Positions 9,109 to 19,277 of a DNA stretch of 64,000 bases are shown in pieces. The notes under the pieces were generated by a model. It searched no databases and was not told the origin of the DNA. It worked only from the letters and a program-made list of their open reading frames with translations. The position numbers and the translations under genes were made by a program. Location of the stretch: assembly GCA_020630435.1 (NCBI GenBank), contig JAHDBJ010000018.1, positions 20,495-84,494 on the forward strand. Direction: 5' to 3'. This stretch comes from Saprospiraceae bacterium (GTDB lineage Bacteria > Bacteroidota > Bacteroidia > Chitinophagales > Saprospiraceae). Every line of letters starts with the position of its first letter. The stretch's first letter is position 1.

Positions 9109-9167
9109 TATATATTTCTAAATTGTTCAACTTATTATTTCGTCATTACTTACTTATAAAGTGATTT

Positions 9168-9692
9168 TTACTTTCTTTCTCTAGGACGTTTAAAAATAGG
9201 TACTGTAGAACAGGGTTCTCCGTACATGATACTTTGTGCATAAGGATACAACTTGTTCGTTAACTCTACATATGCTGCGACTGGCACTTCTTTGTCACTA
9301 CAACCTTTAATCACTATTCTTTTACCTTGATACTGACTAGCATCCAATTGCTTTAACTTTTCAATAAATATCGTCGTGTAAAAAACCGTTTTATCCCCTT
9401 GTATAATCCTTTTGACGTAAGGACTTGCATAAGACACTACCAGCATATATGCCCATACTGGGATAATGGCATCCGTAGAACAATACACTATCATATTTTT
9501 ATCTTGGTATTGTGTCCAATCATGTTCTTTTAGGGCTTGCCTAAAATCTTTTTCTTTAAGGATCAATTCCATAAAAAGATAGTCTTTCAAATCAAACTCT
9601 AGCAAGTCCTCACTAGGATAAAAATCTTGCAGATTCAATGTAATCAATCCGCTATTAGCAACCCGATTGACTAGCGGTTTATCGTTACTCAT
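9168..9692 (-). CDS. DUF2480 family protein
   Basis: 174 aa from the preferred start. The sequence beginning with VNRVANSGLITLNL, with a repeated two-part alpha/beta layout (each half ending in an IPVWAYM or VPVAAYV block), is the DUF2480 pattern found almost only in Bacteroidota. No signal peptide or membrane segment. The function is unknown. An upstream in-frame ATG at 9719 adds nine residues; the start at 9692 (MSND) is preferred because family members begin close to the conserved VNRVA. Confidence 0.8.
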   Translation of the reverse strand: MSNDKPLVNRVANSGLITLNLQDFYPSEDLLEFDLKDYLFMELILKEKDFRQALKEHDWTQYQDKNMIVYCSTDAIIPVWAYMLVVSYASPYVKRIIQGDKTVFYTTIFIEKLKQLDASQYQGKRIVIKGCSDKEVPVAAYVELTNKLYPYAQSIMYGEPCSTVPIFKRPRERK

Positions 9693-9915
9693 TTTATTTA
9701 TTCTTTTATGACCAATCAAACAACGCTTGTTATTTGAATAATATGTTTAAATTAAATCGTCTTACTAATATAATGACAATATAGTAGGAGGGTTAGTTTG
9801 CTATTTATCTCAATTCTGGCTTCAAGGTATAAAATAATCGTGTTATCCTCAACAATAGACCTTAACTTTTAAAAAAAATTTAATATTTCTAATCTATTTA
9901 TTTGAAAAAATAAAA

Positions 9916-10950
9916 TCAAAATTTTGGACAGCCCACTTTCTGATCTTTCCTTAATTCAATATCAAAAAGATCAAAAACATAGGATACTGCTAATTCCATA
10001 CCTCCTCGTCCTAATGATACAGTTGAGAGCTTTGAAACATTCAAATCATAGCTAATCGTAGCAGATAGGTTACTATAATCCAAACGAATGGTTGGTACAA
10101 CAGCATCACCAATACGATATGTTCCCCCGATATAAAGATGTGTTTCTCCTCCAAAGGTATTATTAGCATCAAGATATAATTTTGCCAATACACCAACATT
10201 AGCTTCTCGATGAGGACCTTGATTCAATAAAATAACTCTAGGAAGCAAAGAGAATATGCCATTTAGGCGAACCATAGCACCACCATGGATTGTATACCGA
10301 GTATATAAATTTTCTTTTAAATCACTTTCGTAAAAAGTTACATCTGGTTGGTTGACATGAGCCATAGATAAACCAAAAAATACATCATTGTATTTATTGG
10401 GTGCTAAATACCAAATAAACCCTGCGGATAAATCGGTATAAAAGAAGTTATTTCGACCAAAATTCTCACCTGTTGGAATAGAGGTATCGAATATGTCTCC
10501 ATTGAATTGATTGTCAAAAAAGAGGTTTTCTTCTGTGATACTATGTTGTACCCCCCCTAGCTGAAACCCTAGTCCGATATAATGATTAGCAGCATCATTC
10601 AAAACCTTAAAATAAGCAATGGACAATTGCGCTTGTGTAATCCGAAACTCTGCATCTCCTGCTTGGTCATTCATTAATAATATCCCTGCTCCTACAAAAT
10701 CATTCGTAGCAAAACCTTTCAATAAAGAAGCATCTCCTGCAACGGCAAAAGTAGTGAATGGTACAGTAACACTTCCCCATTGACTTCTATAATTCCCCAT
10801 TATCCTTATATCTCCTTCCATCAATCCTGTCATTGCTGGATTTAATTGTAAGGGAGCATTATAAAATTGTGAAAAATGCAAATCTTGAGCATAACTTTTA
10901 GTAGTCATTCCCAATAAAATAAAAACGAACAAAAGAATATTATTTTTCAT
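9916..10950 (-). CDS. PorP/SprF family outer-membrane protein (second copy)
   Basis: 344 aa. Signal peptide 1-21 (ending YAQ), then the family N-terminus QDLHFSQFYNAPLQLNPA and alternating beta strands of a 14-strand-type outer-membrane barrel, ending with a short Cys-containing tail (KVGCPKF). PorP/SprF proteins anchor or help export partner surface proteins through the type IX system; in Flavobacterium SprF is needed for SprB secretion. Here it lies directly downstream of the giant CHU_C protein on the same strand, the sprB-sprF arrangement. A palindromic repeat (copy B) lies between the two genes. Confidence 0.9.
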   Translation of the reverse strand: MKNNILLFVFILLGMTTKSYAQDLHFSQFYNAPLQLNPAMTGLMEGDIRIMGNYRSQWGSVTVPFTTFAVAGDASLLKGFATNDFVGAGILLMNDQAGDAEFRITQAQLSIAYFKVLNDAANHYIGLGFQLGGVQHSITEENLFFDNQFNGDIFDTSIPTGENFGRNNFFYTDLSAGFIWYLAPNKYNDVFFGLSMAHVNQPDVTFYESDLKENLYTRYTIHGGAMVRLNGIFSLLPRVILLNQGPHREANVGVLAKLYLDANNTFGGETHLYIGGTYRIGDAVVPTIRLDYSNLSATISYDLNVSKLSTVSLGRGGMELAVSYVFDLFDIELRKDQKVGCPKF

Positions 10951-10970
10951 TATATACTTTGGATTATTTT

Positions 10971-11128
10971 GAAGTTGTTCAAGAATAGCTGCTGAACTTA
11001 TTAAAATTGAATTTTTGTTTCCATTGCACTTTTTTAGAGCTGCATAGCCGAGCTACGGAGCGAAAAAAAAGTAAAAATGGAGGCAAAAGGCTTTTTTAGA
11101 AGCCCGTAAGCTATTTTTGAACAACTTC
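10971..11128. repeat. Palindromic intergenic repeat, copy B (158 bp)
   Basis: The end GAAGTTGTTCAAGAATAGCT is matched inverted by AGCTATTTTTGAACAACTTC. Pairing resumes near the centre: a T-rich arm with TTTCCATTGC faces an A-rich arm with AATGGAGGCA, around a TAGCCGAGCTA core at 11045-11055. It lies between the 1881-aa surface protein gene and its SprF partner, so it is probably transcribed as a hairpin. Confidence 0.8.
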
Positions 11129-11180
11129 TTTGAATACTTTTTAAATCATAAAATTTTGGTTTTAGCTAATAGGCATTGAT

Positions 11181-14100
11181 TTATCGCAAGACAGTAACGT
11201 TCCCTTTTTTTAATAATTTACTGCCATCTAATAAACAGGGGGCTTCAATATAATATACATAAACACCTGGGTTAACTATTTCGCCTTGATGCATCCCATC
11301 CCAACCAGTATTAATGTCTTTTGTTTCAAATACTAATTCTCCCCAACGATTGAACACACGGAATACTTCTATCTCAGAAAACCCTGCCCCTCGTACGAAT
11401 AAGACATCGTTTTCTCCGTCCCCATTTGGAGAGAATCCATTGGGTATTTTAATAAAATCGTTTGAACAAGCTTGACGTCCCTCCAAACGGACTTCTGCAT
11501 CTGCTTCACAACCAGTATCTAAATCAAGTACATGCACAAAATAAAGTGAATTCGTATCAGGAACGACTGTAGGATTCGGACAATCATTACAGCTCAAATC
11601 ATCTGAAGGCATCCAATCGTATTGATAATTTCCAGAGCCTGTTAAGGCCTCAACTTCTAACTGGACTTGTTGCCCACTAAAATAAGGTTTAACAGGATAC
11701 ATTTTTAGTTCAGGTGGATAATTTACAATTGCTTCAACTTCAGCAGTTGATGAGGTACAATTATTTAAATGAGCCGTAACGGTATATAAAGTGGTTTCAG
11801 TAATCGTAGCTACAGGATTAGGAGCAGTTGGATCAGATAAACCTGTAATGGGAGTCCATTCATAACGTTCGGCTACTCCTACCGTATTGATTTGTACATC
11901 GTTCCCTAAGCAAACAGGTTCAGCAGAGGCTTCTACCTCGGCACTTGTCCGTACCACCACTTCAACATTATCTTCTAGGATACATTCATCAAATTGAATG
12001 GTCATCGTATAACTCATCGTTTCTGTAGGATTTGTAACAATAGGATTCAAAACTTTTACATCGCTCAAAAAGGTAGCTGGTGACCACGTAATGTCTCCTA
12101 TCCCTCGCCCTTCTAACTGTGTAGACTGCCCAAGACAGACACCACCGTGTTCTCCTGCATCTATATCCTCTTGTCTTAAGACAGTTATAAGTATGGTATC
12201 CCTTATCTTACATCCATTTAAATCCAATTCTAAGGTATATGTTGTAGTTTGTTGAGGACTAGCAATAGCGACTGGGCAATATTCACAATTTAATCCTGTA
12301 CTAGGTATCCAACGAGGATTACTTCCTAATCCTTCGGGTGCTCGAATTTCCGTTTCACTTCCTAAGCAAATGGCTTTATTAGGTCCTACAAAATCACCAA
12401 ACTCATTCGTCACCAATATCGTAATGGTATCTAGTGCTGGACAACCTCCTGCTCCAATAACTTCCAAAAAGTAGGAAGTTGTAACATCAGGTGAGACAAA
12501 GGGATTGGGGCAATTTTTGCAGGTAATCGTTTCGATCGTACTGGTATCCTGCCAATGATACGATTCAACCGAAGTATTGGTCACTAAAGCCTCCAACTGT
12601 ACAGATCCGCTAGCGCAAACTGCTGTTGTGTCTAATAACATAATCTCAGGAACGGGATGCGGAATAACATTGACTGTGATAGTTGCTAGATCAAAACAAT
12701 CGAATTCGTTGGTGACTCTTAGCTGGTAGGTAGTCGTTGATGTAGGGGAAGCTATAGGTATCAAACAATCCGAACAGCTTAAGCCCGTATCTGGTGTCCA
12801 TTCATAAGTCAAATCACCTTGAAGGCTTACAATTTCAACATCAAGTGCTACTTCTTCATTTATGCATATTGTTTTATCGGGACCAGGAATAGCCTCTGGA
12901 GTTGGATCTACGACCAATGTTCTATAAGTGGTATCAAAGCAAGCAAAATTTGGTGAAGCTACGATTAAACTCGTCTCGTATGTTCCTTCTGTGTATTGAA
13001 TAATTGGATTGCTAACCGTCGCAGTGCTGTCATTCCCAAAATCCCACTTCCATCCTGTAACATTGCCATATTCAATCATAGATTCATCAATAAAGGAAAC
13101 CAACAAAGGACTACAGCCTGAGTCAGGTTGTAATGAATATGCTGCTTGCGGTTGTGCATCTACTCGAATTAAATTTTGTTTTATCTCAGTTTTACTACAA
13201 AGCGCATTATAAACGGTTAGTGTTACGTCATATTCTCCATTGGCATTATAAAATACAATAGGATCTCTTTCTGTACTTGTAGTAGGTGTGCCGCCAGGAA
13301 ATTCCCATCTTACCGAATCAATAGGTATCGTAGAACTAGAAAAATTCGTAAATTCAATTTGTCCACCCTGACAAATAATATTTTTGTCATTAATAAAATC
13401 GATTGTAATGTCTTCTGCAAAGATAGAATCCCTCGTCAAAGTACGTTTACAACCTCCTGCATCTTCCAAAATTAATTTTGGAAGTACATCTTGAAGTTTC
13501 GTATAAATAAAAATAAACGTATCCTTGGTTACTAAGGCAGTACTAGAGTCTATTGTTTCATTATTATATGCTAAATAATGATAAGCGGGAAGTAAGGATT
13601 CTGTATAAAACGTATCTGCAAAAGGTACACACCCTTGATTGAGTGCAAATCTAAAATCTCCTACAGGTCCATCAATCCGAATAATACTATCTAATTGAAG
13701 GGTATCTTTACATCCTGAATAACCTGTTGCGATTAAAGTAACTGAATAGATTCCTGGTTCAGAATAGACATGAACTGGATTTTCTAGATCAGAGGTATTT
13801 CCATCTCCAAAAAACCAAAGGTTTTCATCTGGATTTGTATTTATAGATAAGTTTGTAAATGTTTCTACTAATGGAGGGCAAGCCGCATATTCTGGAGCAT
13901 ATTCAAAATCAGCTATAGGATTCGCAATTCTAATGGTATGACAAGTACTATCTACACATCCATTAATATCTGTTGCTAATAAACACACAGAATAAAAGCC
14001 CTCTTCATCATAAGAATGTCTAGGGTTTCGCTCTGTTGACATAGCACCATCACCAAAATACCACTGATATGATGCGCCTATGGCTGTTGTTCTATTTCTA

Positions 14101-16826
14101 AACCTCATAGATTGTAGTGTACAAGCAACTGTATCGTATTCGAAATCTACAAAAGGGAAAGTTGGTGTAATAATATCCTCCTTAAGAATAGAAGCTTCAC
14201 ATCCAAACTCATCTGTTACCGTCAATTCTACATCGATAGAATCCGAGATCGTAAAAATATGTATAGGACTTTGTTCAACGGAAGTACTATCATCTCCAAA
14301 ATCCCAAAACCAAGCAACATTTGTTCCAAATAGATTGGTTGATTGATCCGTAAACGTTACAGGTAATGGTGTACATCCTGTCACTGGTGCATAAGTATAC
14401 TCTGGGAAGACTTCATTCACTCGAATTGGATCAGGAAAGATATAAGTATCTCCACAGCCATTGACATCTGTAATTGTTAAACCAATCCCAGTATATATTC
14501 CTGAAGTGTCAAAAGTCATTACGGGAGATTGAATAGAGCTATTAGAAAATATAGACGTATCGGTAGCAAACCATTTCCACTCTACAGCGAACAAGGATAA
14601 ATCATTCGGAATTAAAGTCAACGGTACACAGCCGAATAAGGTATCAAAATCAAAATTTGCCTCAGGATCGGTGATGTATAAATTTTTTCGAGTATTATCT
14701 TCACACAAAGTTTCAAAACTTTTCACCCATTGTTTCACCCTATATAAGCCCGTATCCTGAAAGGTGTAAGTCAAATTTCTTGTATCTGGTATCGTTTCTA
14801 TTAACTGTTCAGTTGTATCAATTTTAATATCATTGATATCCGTACTATCAATAATAACTTCTAGTCTGCAAAATTGATACACGACCGTATCTGCTCCTAT
14901 CGAATTATCCGCAATATCAATCTCATACGTATTATCACAATTTCTTTCTAGTTTATATCTCGCTTTAGGTTCTTGTATATAAATATAGTCTTCTTTACAA
15001 AGAAAGTTTTGGCATCCATTATGAAAAGATGTTAGGCATACTGTAAAAAAACCAGTATCTTGATACTTATATCGAGGAAACTGTTCTGTAGACGTTCCTC
15101 CGTCTCCAAAATCCCAAAACCATGCATCGCTATACGTTGAGGACATATCAATAAAATCGATAAGATCTTCAATACAAGCTTCTCTAGGGTCGCCTTGAAA
15201 TTCAATTTCTGGGGGAATACCTACTTCAATTTTACCAACAAATTCAATAGAATCAATACAGCCCAATTGATTTTCAACTACTAATTTTACATCATAAACA
15301 CCTGTATCTGCCTCATTTTGAAACACAATTGTCGGTCTTGGTTCGTTGTAAGTTTGACCATTGACTGTCCATTCCCAATTTTGAATAGGTACAACCGAGT
15401 AGGATGCATCTTCTAGAGTAGCCGAAAGGGGTACACAGCCTTGTATAAGATTATCATCCAATAAGGCTTCAAGAGCTTCCACATAAATGGTATCAGTCAG
15501 TACCAATTCGCAGCCAATGGCATTTCTCGCCGTAACGGTCAATAGATGCTTTCCAAATTCATTAATTTCTATATTATTAGCCATTGAACTTGACCCTGAT
15601 TGACTATTTCCATTAACATCAAGCATCCATTCCCACTCCGATATATTGTCATTAGAAGTTGCTTGAAAATCAAAACGATGCGGTAATGTACATCCTCTTT
15701 GGTTATCAATATTTAGACTTCCTGTTAGTTGAGGGATTACATTTACTTGTATTGGTGAGGTATAAGAGTTTGTACAGCCTTCACTTTCTACCGTTAATGA
15801 TACGGTATACGAACCTAAATCTGAATATGTAATTAGAGGATTTTGTGCTGTGGAAATGGTACCATTGCCAAAATCCCAATTCCAACTACTTGGGCTTCCA
15901 CTGGAAAGATCAGTAAACTGTATGGAATCGCCTAGACATACCTCCCATTTATCAGCATCAAACCGAACAAAATCCCCTATCGCTATAAGGCCATCTCTTT
16001 GAAGTGTATCAGCACAGCCTGTTTGATTATTAATCGCAATAAGAGTCACATCAAACTTTCCTTCACGAACATAAGTAATTTCTGGTGGATTAGCTCCACC
16101 ATAAAAGACAATATTACCTGCACCTTGAAAATACCATTCATAAGTAGTCCCTGCATCAGCATTTGTCGTCTCATTCGTAAATATTACATTAAACGGTGGT
16201 TGGCAACTAAAAGAATCGCTCACCCCAAAATCAACACTAGGTGTAGAATAAACCTCAAGATAATCATCAATTCTTAGTGTAGCAATACAATTTTTATCGT
16301 CTTTAATTTGTAGGAAAGGAGAGTAAAGCCCCACTTCGTTTAAAGAAATCTGAAAACAACTGTCTGTATTTGTGATACCATTCACATTCCACAATCGTTC
16401 TACAATATTCCCATTGGGTGAAGTAGATATATCACACAGTTCCACATTTAACGGCGCACAACTTCCCAAACTATTGGCTTCAAAATCAATATCTGGATTA
16501 GAGTATACAGTGATATAATCTTCTTTACAAGTTTCTGTTGAATTGCCTTGACTATCTGTTATAGTAAGACAAACAGTATGTGTTCCAATATCATTAAAAA
16601 TCAACGAAGGCGAACAAGATGTTGCCCCAAAATTCCAAGTACAAGAATAATCACTTAAATCAATATTGCTTCCATCAAGGGTACTTATATTTGTAAAAGT
16701 TACCTGAAAAGAACCACAACCTTCTTGCTGTGAAGCTGTAAAATCAACAACGAGTTGAGCGGAAGCGATATGACAACATAATAATAAAAAGGTAAGGAAA
16801 GATAACCTTATCATTTTGTTTTTCAT
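11181..16826 (-). CDS. Giant PKD-repeat surface protein with type B T9SS sorting (CHU_C) domain
   Basis: About 1881 aa, exported to the cell surface and comparable in architecture to SprB-type gliding adhesins. The start is placed at MKNKMIRLSF (16826), giving a signal peptide that ends ASA/Q; the ORF extends 14 codons further up without a signal-like N-terminus. About a dozen PKD-like units follow, marked by W-x-W-D-F-G-D/N-x-x-S motifs. Then come Ig-like units with a repeated signature: WTP...LSC..C..P.A.P..TTTY. The last 90 residues are CHU_C (FSPNGDGENDV, FNRWGELVFE, GWDG, ending KKGNVTVLR). Many paired cysteines suggest disulfides. Its SprF-like partner is next downstream. Ligand and role in motility or adhesion are inferred. 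Confidence 0.92.
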   Translation of the reverse strand: MKNKMIRLSFLTFLLLCCHIASAQLVVDFTASQQEGCGSFQVTFTNISTLDGSNIDLSDYSCTWNFGATSCSPSLIFNDIGTHTVCLTITDSQGNSTETCKEDYITVYSNPDIDFEANSLGSCAPLNVELCDISTSPNGNIVERLWNVNGITNTDSCFQISLNEVGLYSPFLQIKDDKNCIATLRIDDYLEVYSTPSVDFGVSDSFSCQPPFNVIFTNETTNADAGTTYEWYFQGAGNIVFYGGANPPEITYVREGKFDVTLIAINNQTGCADTLQRDGLIAIGDFVRFDADKWEVCLGDSIQFTDLSSGSPSSWNWDFGNGTISTAQNPLITYSDLGSYTVSLTVESEGCTNSYTSPIQVNVIPQLTGSLNIDNQRGCTLPHRFDFQATSNDNISEWEWMLDVNGNSQSGSSSMANNIEINEFGKHLLTVTARNAIGCELVLTDTIYVEALEALLDDNLIQGCVPLSATLEDASYSVVPIQNWEWTVNGQTYNEPRPTIVFQNEADTGVYDVKLVVENQLGCIDSIEFVGKIEVGIPPEIEFQGDPREACIEDLIDFIDMSSTYSDAWFWDFGDGGTSTEQFPRYKYQDTGFFTVCLTSFHNGCQNFLCKEDYIYIQEPKARYKLERNCDNTYEIDIADNSIGADTVVYQFCRLEVIIDSTDINDIKIDTTEQLIETIPDTRNLTYTFQDTGLYRVKQWVKSFETLCEDNTRKNLYITDPEANFDFDTLFGCVPLTLIPNDLSLFAVEWKWFATDTSIFSNSSIQSPVMTFDTSGIYTGIGLTITDVNGCGDTYIFPDPIRVNEVFPEYTYAPVTGCTPLPVTFTDQSTNLFGTNVAWFWDFGDDSTSVEQSPIHIFTISDSIDVELTVTDEFGCEASILKEDIITPTFPFVDFEYDTVACTLQSMRFRNRTTAIGASYQWYFGDGAMSTERNPRHSYDEEGFYSVCLLATDINGCVDSTCHTIRIANPIADFEYAPEYAACPPLVETFTNLSINTNPDENLWFFGDGNTSDLENPVHVYSEPGIYSVTLIATGYSGCKDTLQLDSIIRIDGPVGDFRFALNQGCVPFADTFYTESLLPAYHYLAYNNETIDSSTALVTKDTFIFIYTKLQDVLPKLILEDAGGCKRTLTRDSIFAEDITIDFINDKNIICQGGQIEFTNFSSSTIPIDSVRWEFPGGTPTTSTERDPIVFYNANGEYDVTLTVYNALCSKTEIKQNLIRVDAQPQAAYSLQPDSGCSPLLVSFIDESMIEYGNVTGWKWDFGNDSTATVSNPIIQYTEGTYETSLIVASPNFACFDTTYRTLVVDPTPEAIPGPDKTICINEEVALDVEIVSLQGDLTYEWTPDTGLSCSDCLIPIASPTSTTTYQLRVTNEFDCFDLATITVNVIPHPVPEIMLLDTTAVCASGSVQLEALVTNTSVESYHWQDTSTIETITCKNCPNPFVSPDVTTSYFLEVIGAGGCPALDTITILVTNEFGDFVGPNKAICLGSETEIRAPEGLGSNPRWIPSTGLNCEYCPVAIASPQQTTTYTLELDLNGCKIRDTILITVLRQEDIDAGEHGGVCLGQSTQLEGRGIGDITWSPATFLSDVKVLNPIVTNPTETMSYTMTIQFDECILEDNVEVVVRTSAEVEASAEPVCLGNDVQINTVGVAERYEWTPITGLSDPTAPNPVATITETTLYTVTAHLNNCTSSTAEVEAIVNYPPELKMYPVKPYFSGQQVQLEVEALTGSGNYQYDWMPSDDLSCNDCPNPTVVPDTNSLYFVHVLDLDTGCEADAEVRLEGRQACSNDFIKIPNGFSPNGDGENDVLFVRGAGFSEIEVFRVFNRWGELVFETKDINTGWDGMHQGEIVNPGVYVYYIEAPCLLDGSKLLKKGNVTVLR

Positions 16827-17171
16827 TTTTTTATTTCGTTCAATAAATAAATTATTGAACAAATACAATTGAGATAATAAAATAAAGAATAGATATTACT
16901 ATATGCAAATACCTACCTGTACGACTTCCCATAAAAGGGTAAGACCTACTTGTTCATATTGTTTAGAAATGGGGCTAGCGTACAAGCAGCATCAATAGCG
17001 TGATTATTGATATTAAAGATTGGGTTAATAATTGAGTGTTTCATCAAATTTAGACTGGTTTTATTTTTGGGAAGTTTCATCTAAAATTGATAGGTAAAAG
17101 TAGGTTTACTTAATAAATCTATTATGTCAACTTACTTACTTAGTTTAAAAGTAGATAAAATATTAAATTTT
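16827..17171. other. Intergenic region upstream of the giant surface protein
   Basis: 345 bases between the start of the giant protein gene and the stop of the OmpA/TPR gene. No gene, tRNA or family repeat is seen. A CAAATTTA box at 17045-17052 (TAAATTTG on the minus strand) fits the Bacteroidota -7 consensus and could start a transcript for the downstream pair, with a leader of about 210 bases. Confidence refers to the absence of a gene. Confidence 0.4.
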
Positions 17172-19265
17172 TCACTTTATTACTTTAAAACTAACTTCGA
17201 CTCTTCTTTCTTTTGATGCCTCAATACTATAGACAGAATTTAACCTATCGTCTATTTTATCAGAGACTGTTTTAGGGGCGGTGGATTCACCATAAGGTTT
17301 ATAAATGATTTTAATTTTTCCTTTTTTAAAATGATTTATAACACTTCGTTTTTTAAAAAAATAGTTTTCAATTGATTGTATTCGTCTTTTAGACAAATGA
17401 TAGTTGTAATTTATTGCTGCTCTAGGACTAGTAAATCCCTTTAAAATGATTTCAATGGTGTATTCATCATCGAGGGATAAAGTTACTATTTTCCACAGTT
17501 CCTCCAACTTTTCAAAGCCATTTTTTACATCATTTTCAAAAAAAAATGCTACATCTTCACGGATTTGATGTGAATTTCTGTCTTTTCGATTCTGTGTCAA
17601 CTTGTTTTCAAAAATTTTACGTTTTTTATAGTATTCTTGAAACAATTTTTCATAAGAATCATCTGTATAATCTGATACCGTTTTGGGATTAGGATAATCG
17701 TTATCAAAATAGACTGTAGCCACTAAATTTTCCATACTATTTTCATAGAATCTAGGTGATTTAGTAGTTTTAATGACTGGATTTGGAAAATTAATAGATG
17801 TGCTATGCTCATCCTCTTTTATAATACTTTTATTAGAAACTATTGGAACTTGTTTCGTTGTATTTTTTTCCTTTTCAATCTTTTTATCAATATCGTTTCT
17901 AACCTCTTCAGTAGTTACATACGTTACATCAATACTATCCTTATTTGTTTTATTAGAATCCACAACCAGACTCGTATCTGCTTTTTCTTCCTTAACTTTA
18001 AGTTTCGTCTCTTTTAAAGAATAAATATCATAGCAACAAGCACCTAATATTTTATCTAATTTTCTAGAATCAGGTCGATTTGAGGAAAAAAAGTAATTTT
18101 CATCATCTTCCTTATGAAGATATACATCATTGTAAGAAGAATTATACCCAAGTCCTAAATTTTCTATTTTTTGATTTTTAAATTGAAATAAATCAAACCC
18201 TCCAAATCCTTGATACCAATCAGAACTAAAATAAATCACACCAGATTGTACATCATAATAAGGAGCTATTTCATTTCCAATACTGTTCAACTCCCCTACA
18301 TTTTCAACATGAATATCTTCCTTTTTTTGGGTGACATTGGCTTTCCAAATATCCATTTTTCCTTTACCATCAGGTCTATCAGAAACAAAAAATAAATATT
18401 GAATTCCATCAATTTCAACCCAATCAGGATGGGTAGTAGTATATCCTTCTATATTGATAGGAGGAGGCAATTTTTGAGGTGAAGACCATTTGTCATTATC
18501 CCAACTACTGGTGTATATCGCACAACGAATATCATAAGCATTGATATTCTCACAGATCGAAAAATAGGCTTTTTTTCCATCCTTATTAAACGTGAGGTTT
18601 GCAGTATGTTTTCCTTCTTGATTCAATCCCTTTTGTATTGGTATACCTCTATTTTCTTTTTCAGCGATTAGGATTTTAGCATACTTTTGTCCAGTATCTG
18701 CTTTGGTATATTTTAAAGCACTATAATATAGTTTTCCATTCAATTTATACGGTGCAAACTCCGAATATTTAGAATTAATATTCTTATCTAAATGTGTAAC
18801 CAATACCGTTGATTCTTGCGTTTGTTGTAATGCCCATTTACAAGACTGAAGCAATCGTCCTGCTAGGGTTGTTTCGGGATGCTGTTTATTTCGTTTAATG
18901 AAAGATGTTAAGCTCTTTGATGCATCTTTATATTTACCTAATCCTTGCTTTACTTGAGCCAATCGCAATTCTAATAATTGAAAATGTTGACTTTGTCCTT
19001 TTCTTTTGATTTTCTCATAACTTTCTTCGGCAATTTCATAAGCATAAATTTGTCTTGCTGCTTCACCTTTTTTATACCATGTTCCTAATTCTGTATCTTT
19101 TACCTTAAGTGCTGCATCAAAATATGTTAGTGCTGCAAAATAATCCTTTTCTTCCATTGCTTTATCTCCAGCTCGAACATATGCCTTATAGGTTTGACCA
19201 AACAATATTGTTGGAACAAAACAGAGCACAACAAACAAGTATTTAATTATCTTTTTCAATACCAT
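17172..19265 (-). CDS. TPR / PD40 beta-propeller / OmpA-like protein of the gliding island
   Basis: 697 aa. Signal peptide 1-23 (ending FGQ). TPR-like helices at about 25-130, then PD40/WD40-like propeller blades at about 160-390 (SEFAPYKLNGKLYYS, FFVSDRPDGKGKMDIW, YFSSDW). A low-complexity linker rich in K, E and T follows. The OmpA-like C-terminus (about 540-697) has YFDND, SPRAAINYNYHLSKRRIQS and a final ERRVEVSF, which would bind peptidoglycan. This layout recurs next to PorP/SprF genes in Bacteroidota and resembles PorE-type T9SS anchors. The stop of the upstream SprF gene is 12 bases away, so they are cotranscribed. Confidence 0.85.
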   Translation of the reverse strand: MVLKKIIKYLFVVLCFVPTILFGQTYKAYVRAGDKAMEEKDYFAALTYFDAALKVKDTELGTWYKKGEAARQIYAYEIAEESYEKIKRKGQSQHFQLLELRLAQVKQGLGKYKDASKSLTSFIKRNKQHPETTLAGRLLQSCKWALQQTQESTVLVTHLDKNINSKYSEFAPYKLNGKLYYSALKYTKADTGQKYAKILIAEKENRGIPIQKGLNQEGKHTANLTFNKDGKKAYFSICENINAYDIRCAIYTSSWDNDKWSSPQKLPPPINIEGYTTTHPDWVEIDGIQYLFFVSDRPDGKGKMDIWKANVTQKKEDIHVENVGELNSIGNEIAPYYDVQSGVIYFSSDWYQGFGGFDLFQFKNQKIENLGLGYNSSYNDVYLHKEDDENYFFSSNRPDSRKLDKILGACCYDIYSLKETKLKVKEEKADTSLVVDSNKTNKDSIDVTYVTTEEVRNDIDKKIEKEKNTTKQVPIVSNKSIIKEDEHSTSINFPNPVIKTTKSPRFYENSMENLVATVYFDNDYPNPKTVSDYTDDSYEKLFQEYYKKRKIFENKLTQNRKDRNSHQIREDVAFFFENDVKNGFEKLEELWKIVTLSLDDEYTIEIILKGFTSPRAAINYNYHLSKRRIQSIENYFFKKRSVINHFKKGKIKIIYKPYGESTAPKTVSDKIDDRLNSVYSIEASKERRVEVSFKVIK

Positions 19266-19277
19266 TGTATATATTCC

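Noticed and set aside
16827..16868. Upstream start of the giant CHU_C gene
   Set aside because: The extra 14 residues precede a complete signal peptide that starts at MKNKMIRLSF.
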